From assembly GCA_964445525.1 (NCBI GenBank), contig CAYULA010000001.1, forward strand, positions 62,001 to 126,000: a stretch of 64,000 bases of DNA, read 5' to 3'. The stretch comes from Penumbrarchaeum sp964445525 (GTDB lineage Archaea; Thermoplasmatota; Penumbrarchaeia; Penumbrarchaeales; Penumbrarchaeaceae). Shown here piece after piece: positions 63,854 to 64,000 of this stretch (position 1 is the first letter of the stretch; each line of letters begins with the position of its first letter). The notes beneath the pieces are model-generated. The model did no database searches. It saw only the letters and a program-made list of their open reading frames with translations, and was not told the DNA's origin. The position numbers and the translations under genes are program-made.

Positions 63854-64000
63854 TTAGATATATATATCCACTACAGAGACTTCGTCGGAATCCTCAAAAA
63901 CCCATTCAATTACATTGTTTCCGTAAATATAGGTAGAGATGGAACCTTGGGAGCTATCCTCTTTCTGAACAACAACATCCGACGGAAACCAGCCGAAAAC
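63854..64000 (-). CDS. C-terminal end of a further protein (partial)
   Basis: A minus-strand frame is open from the right edge to a TAA at 63854-63856, giving the last 48 residues of a protein: GWFPSDVVVQKEDSS, then STYIYGNNVIEWVFEDSDEV and a final VVDIYI. Acidic, with Tyr and Val as in an extracellular beta-domain. It lies upstream of the phoU-like gene on the same strand. Nothing more can be said without the rest. Confidence 0.5.
   Translation of the reverse strand, partial: VFGWFPSDVVVQKEDSSQGSISTYIYGNNVIEWVFEDSDEVSVVDIYI

Overview
The window looks like a chromosomal segment of an uncultivated euryarchaeon, most likely of the Thermoplasmata or a related lineage. Archaeal markers are a Hel308 repair helicase, a Nop5/Nop56 C/D-box RNP core protein, a presenilin-type A22 protease, an Arch_ATPase/DUF234 protein, an AbrB-PhoU regulator, IorA/IorB, TATA-like boxes close to start codons and tRNA genes mostly lacking an encoded CCA. 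The lineage is inferred from gene content only. No rRNA, CRISPR array, transposase or integrase was seen.

Layout. 1-8.4 kb: two large surface proteins (beta-helix/Ig and SBBP/FN3) and a secreted protein with a PGF-CTERM-like tail. 8.5-13.1 kb: a possible structured RNA, a DUF4870 protein, an ABC-2 exporter and a cluster of small acidic proteins, two of them clear paralogs. 13.2-20.1 kb: a TetR regulator with a repeated operator and an RND/MMPL transporter, a lipoprotein, then iorBA. 20.3-28.1 kb: surface proteins, then a TetR + ABC ATPase + FtsX/MacB-type permease module. 28.1-32.4 kb: MBL hydrolase, radical SAM protein, DUF2330-like protein, CNNM/CorB-like transporter. 32.5-39.0 kb: a giant surface protein of about 2,184 residues with TSP3, NHL-like and PKD segments. 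39.3-43.0 kb: ATPase, tRNA-Val, threonine dehydrogenase-like SDR, an unknown protein. 43.0-47.5 kb: presenilin homologue, and Nop5 translationally coupled to Hel308. 47.5-50.0 kb: hydrolase and a padR-fetA-fetB operon. 50.7-54.4 kb: a second TetR + ATPase + permease module. 54.4-59.1 kb: class II aldolase, tRNA-Gln(CUG), a Cys-rich protein, a membrane zincin, a bacterial-type glutaminyl-tRNA synthetase and tRNA-Glu(CUC). 59.3-64 kb: an AT-rich beta-helix protein, a subtilisin, AbrB-PhoU and the end of a further gene.

Main themes are (1) a heavy investment in secreted, multidomain surface proteins carried on a single C-terminal membrane helix with acidic or Gln-rich cytoplasmic tails; (2) one-component regulators sitting beside the exporters they probably control, with visible palindromic operators; the two TetR-ABC modules share the ACCGACC/GGTCGGT half-sites; (3) a bacterial-type GlnRS in an archaeon, next to a tRNA-Gln that keeps the A1-U72 pair of archaeal GatDE-type tRNAs; and (4) an unexplained architecture at two tRNA genes (Val and Gln). 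In both, the 3' end of the tRNA is duplicated as a 16-17 nt direct repeat 157-184 bp downstream, and it also forms an inverted repeat with a 21-nt spacer directly after the gene. That pattern suggests small tRNA-targeting elements or the remnants of integration.
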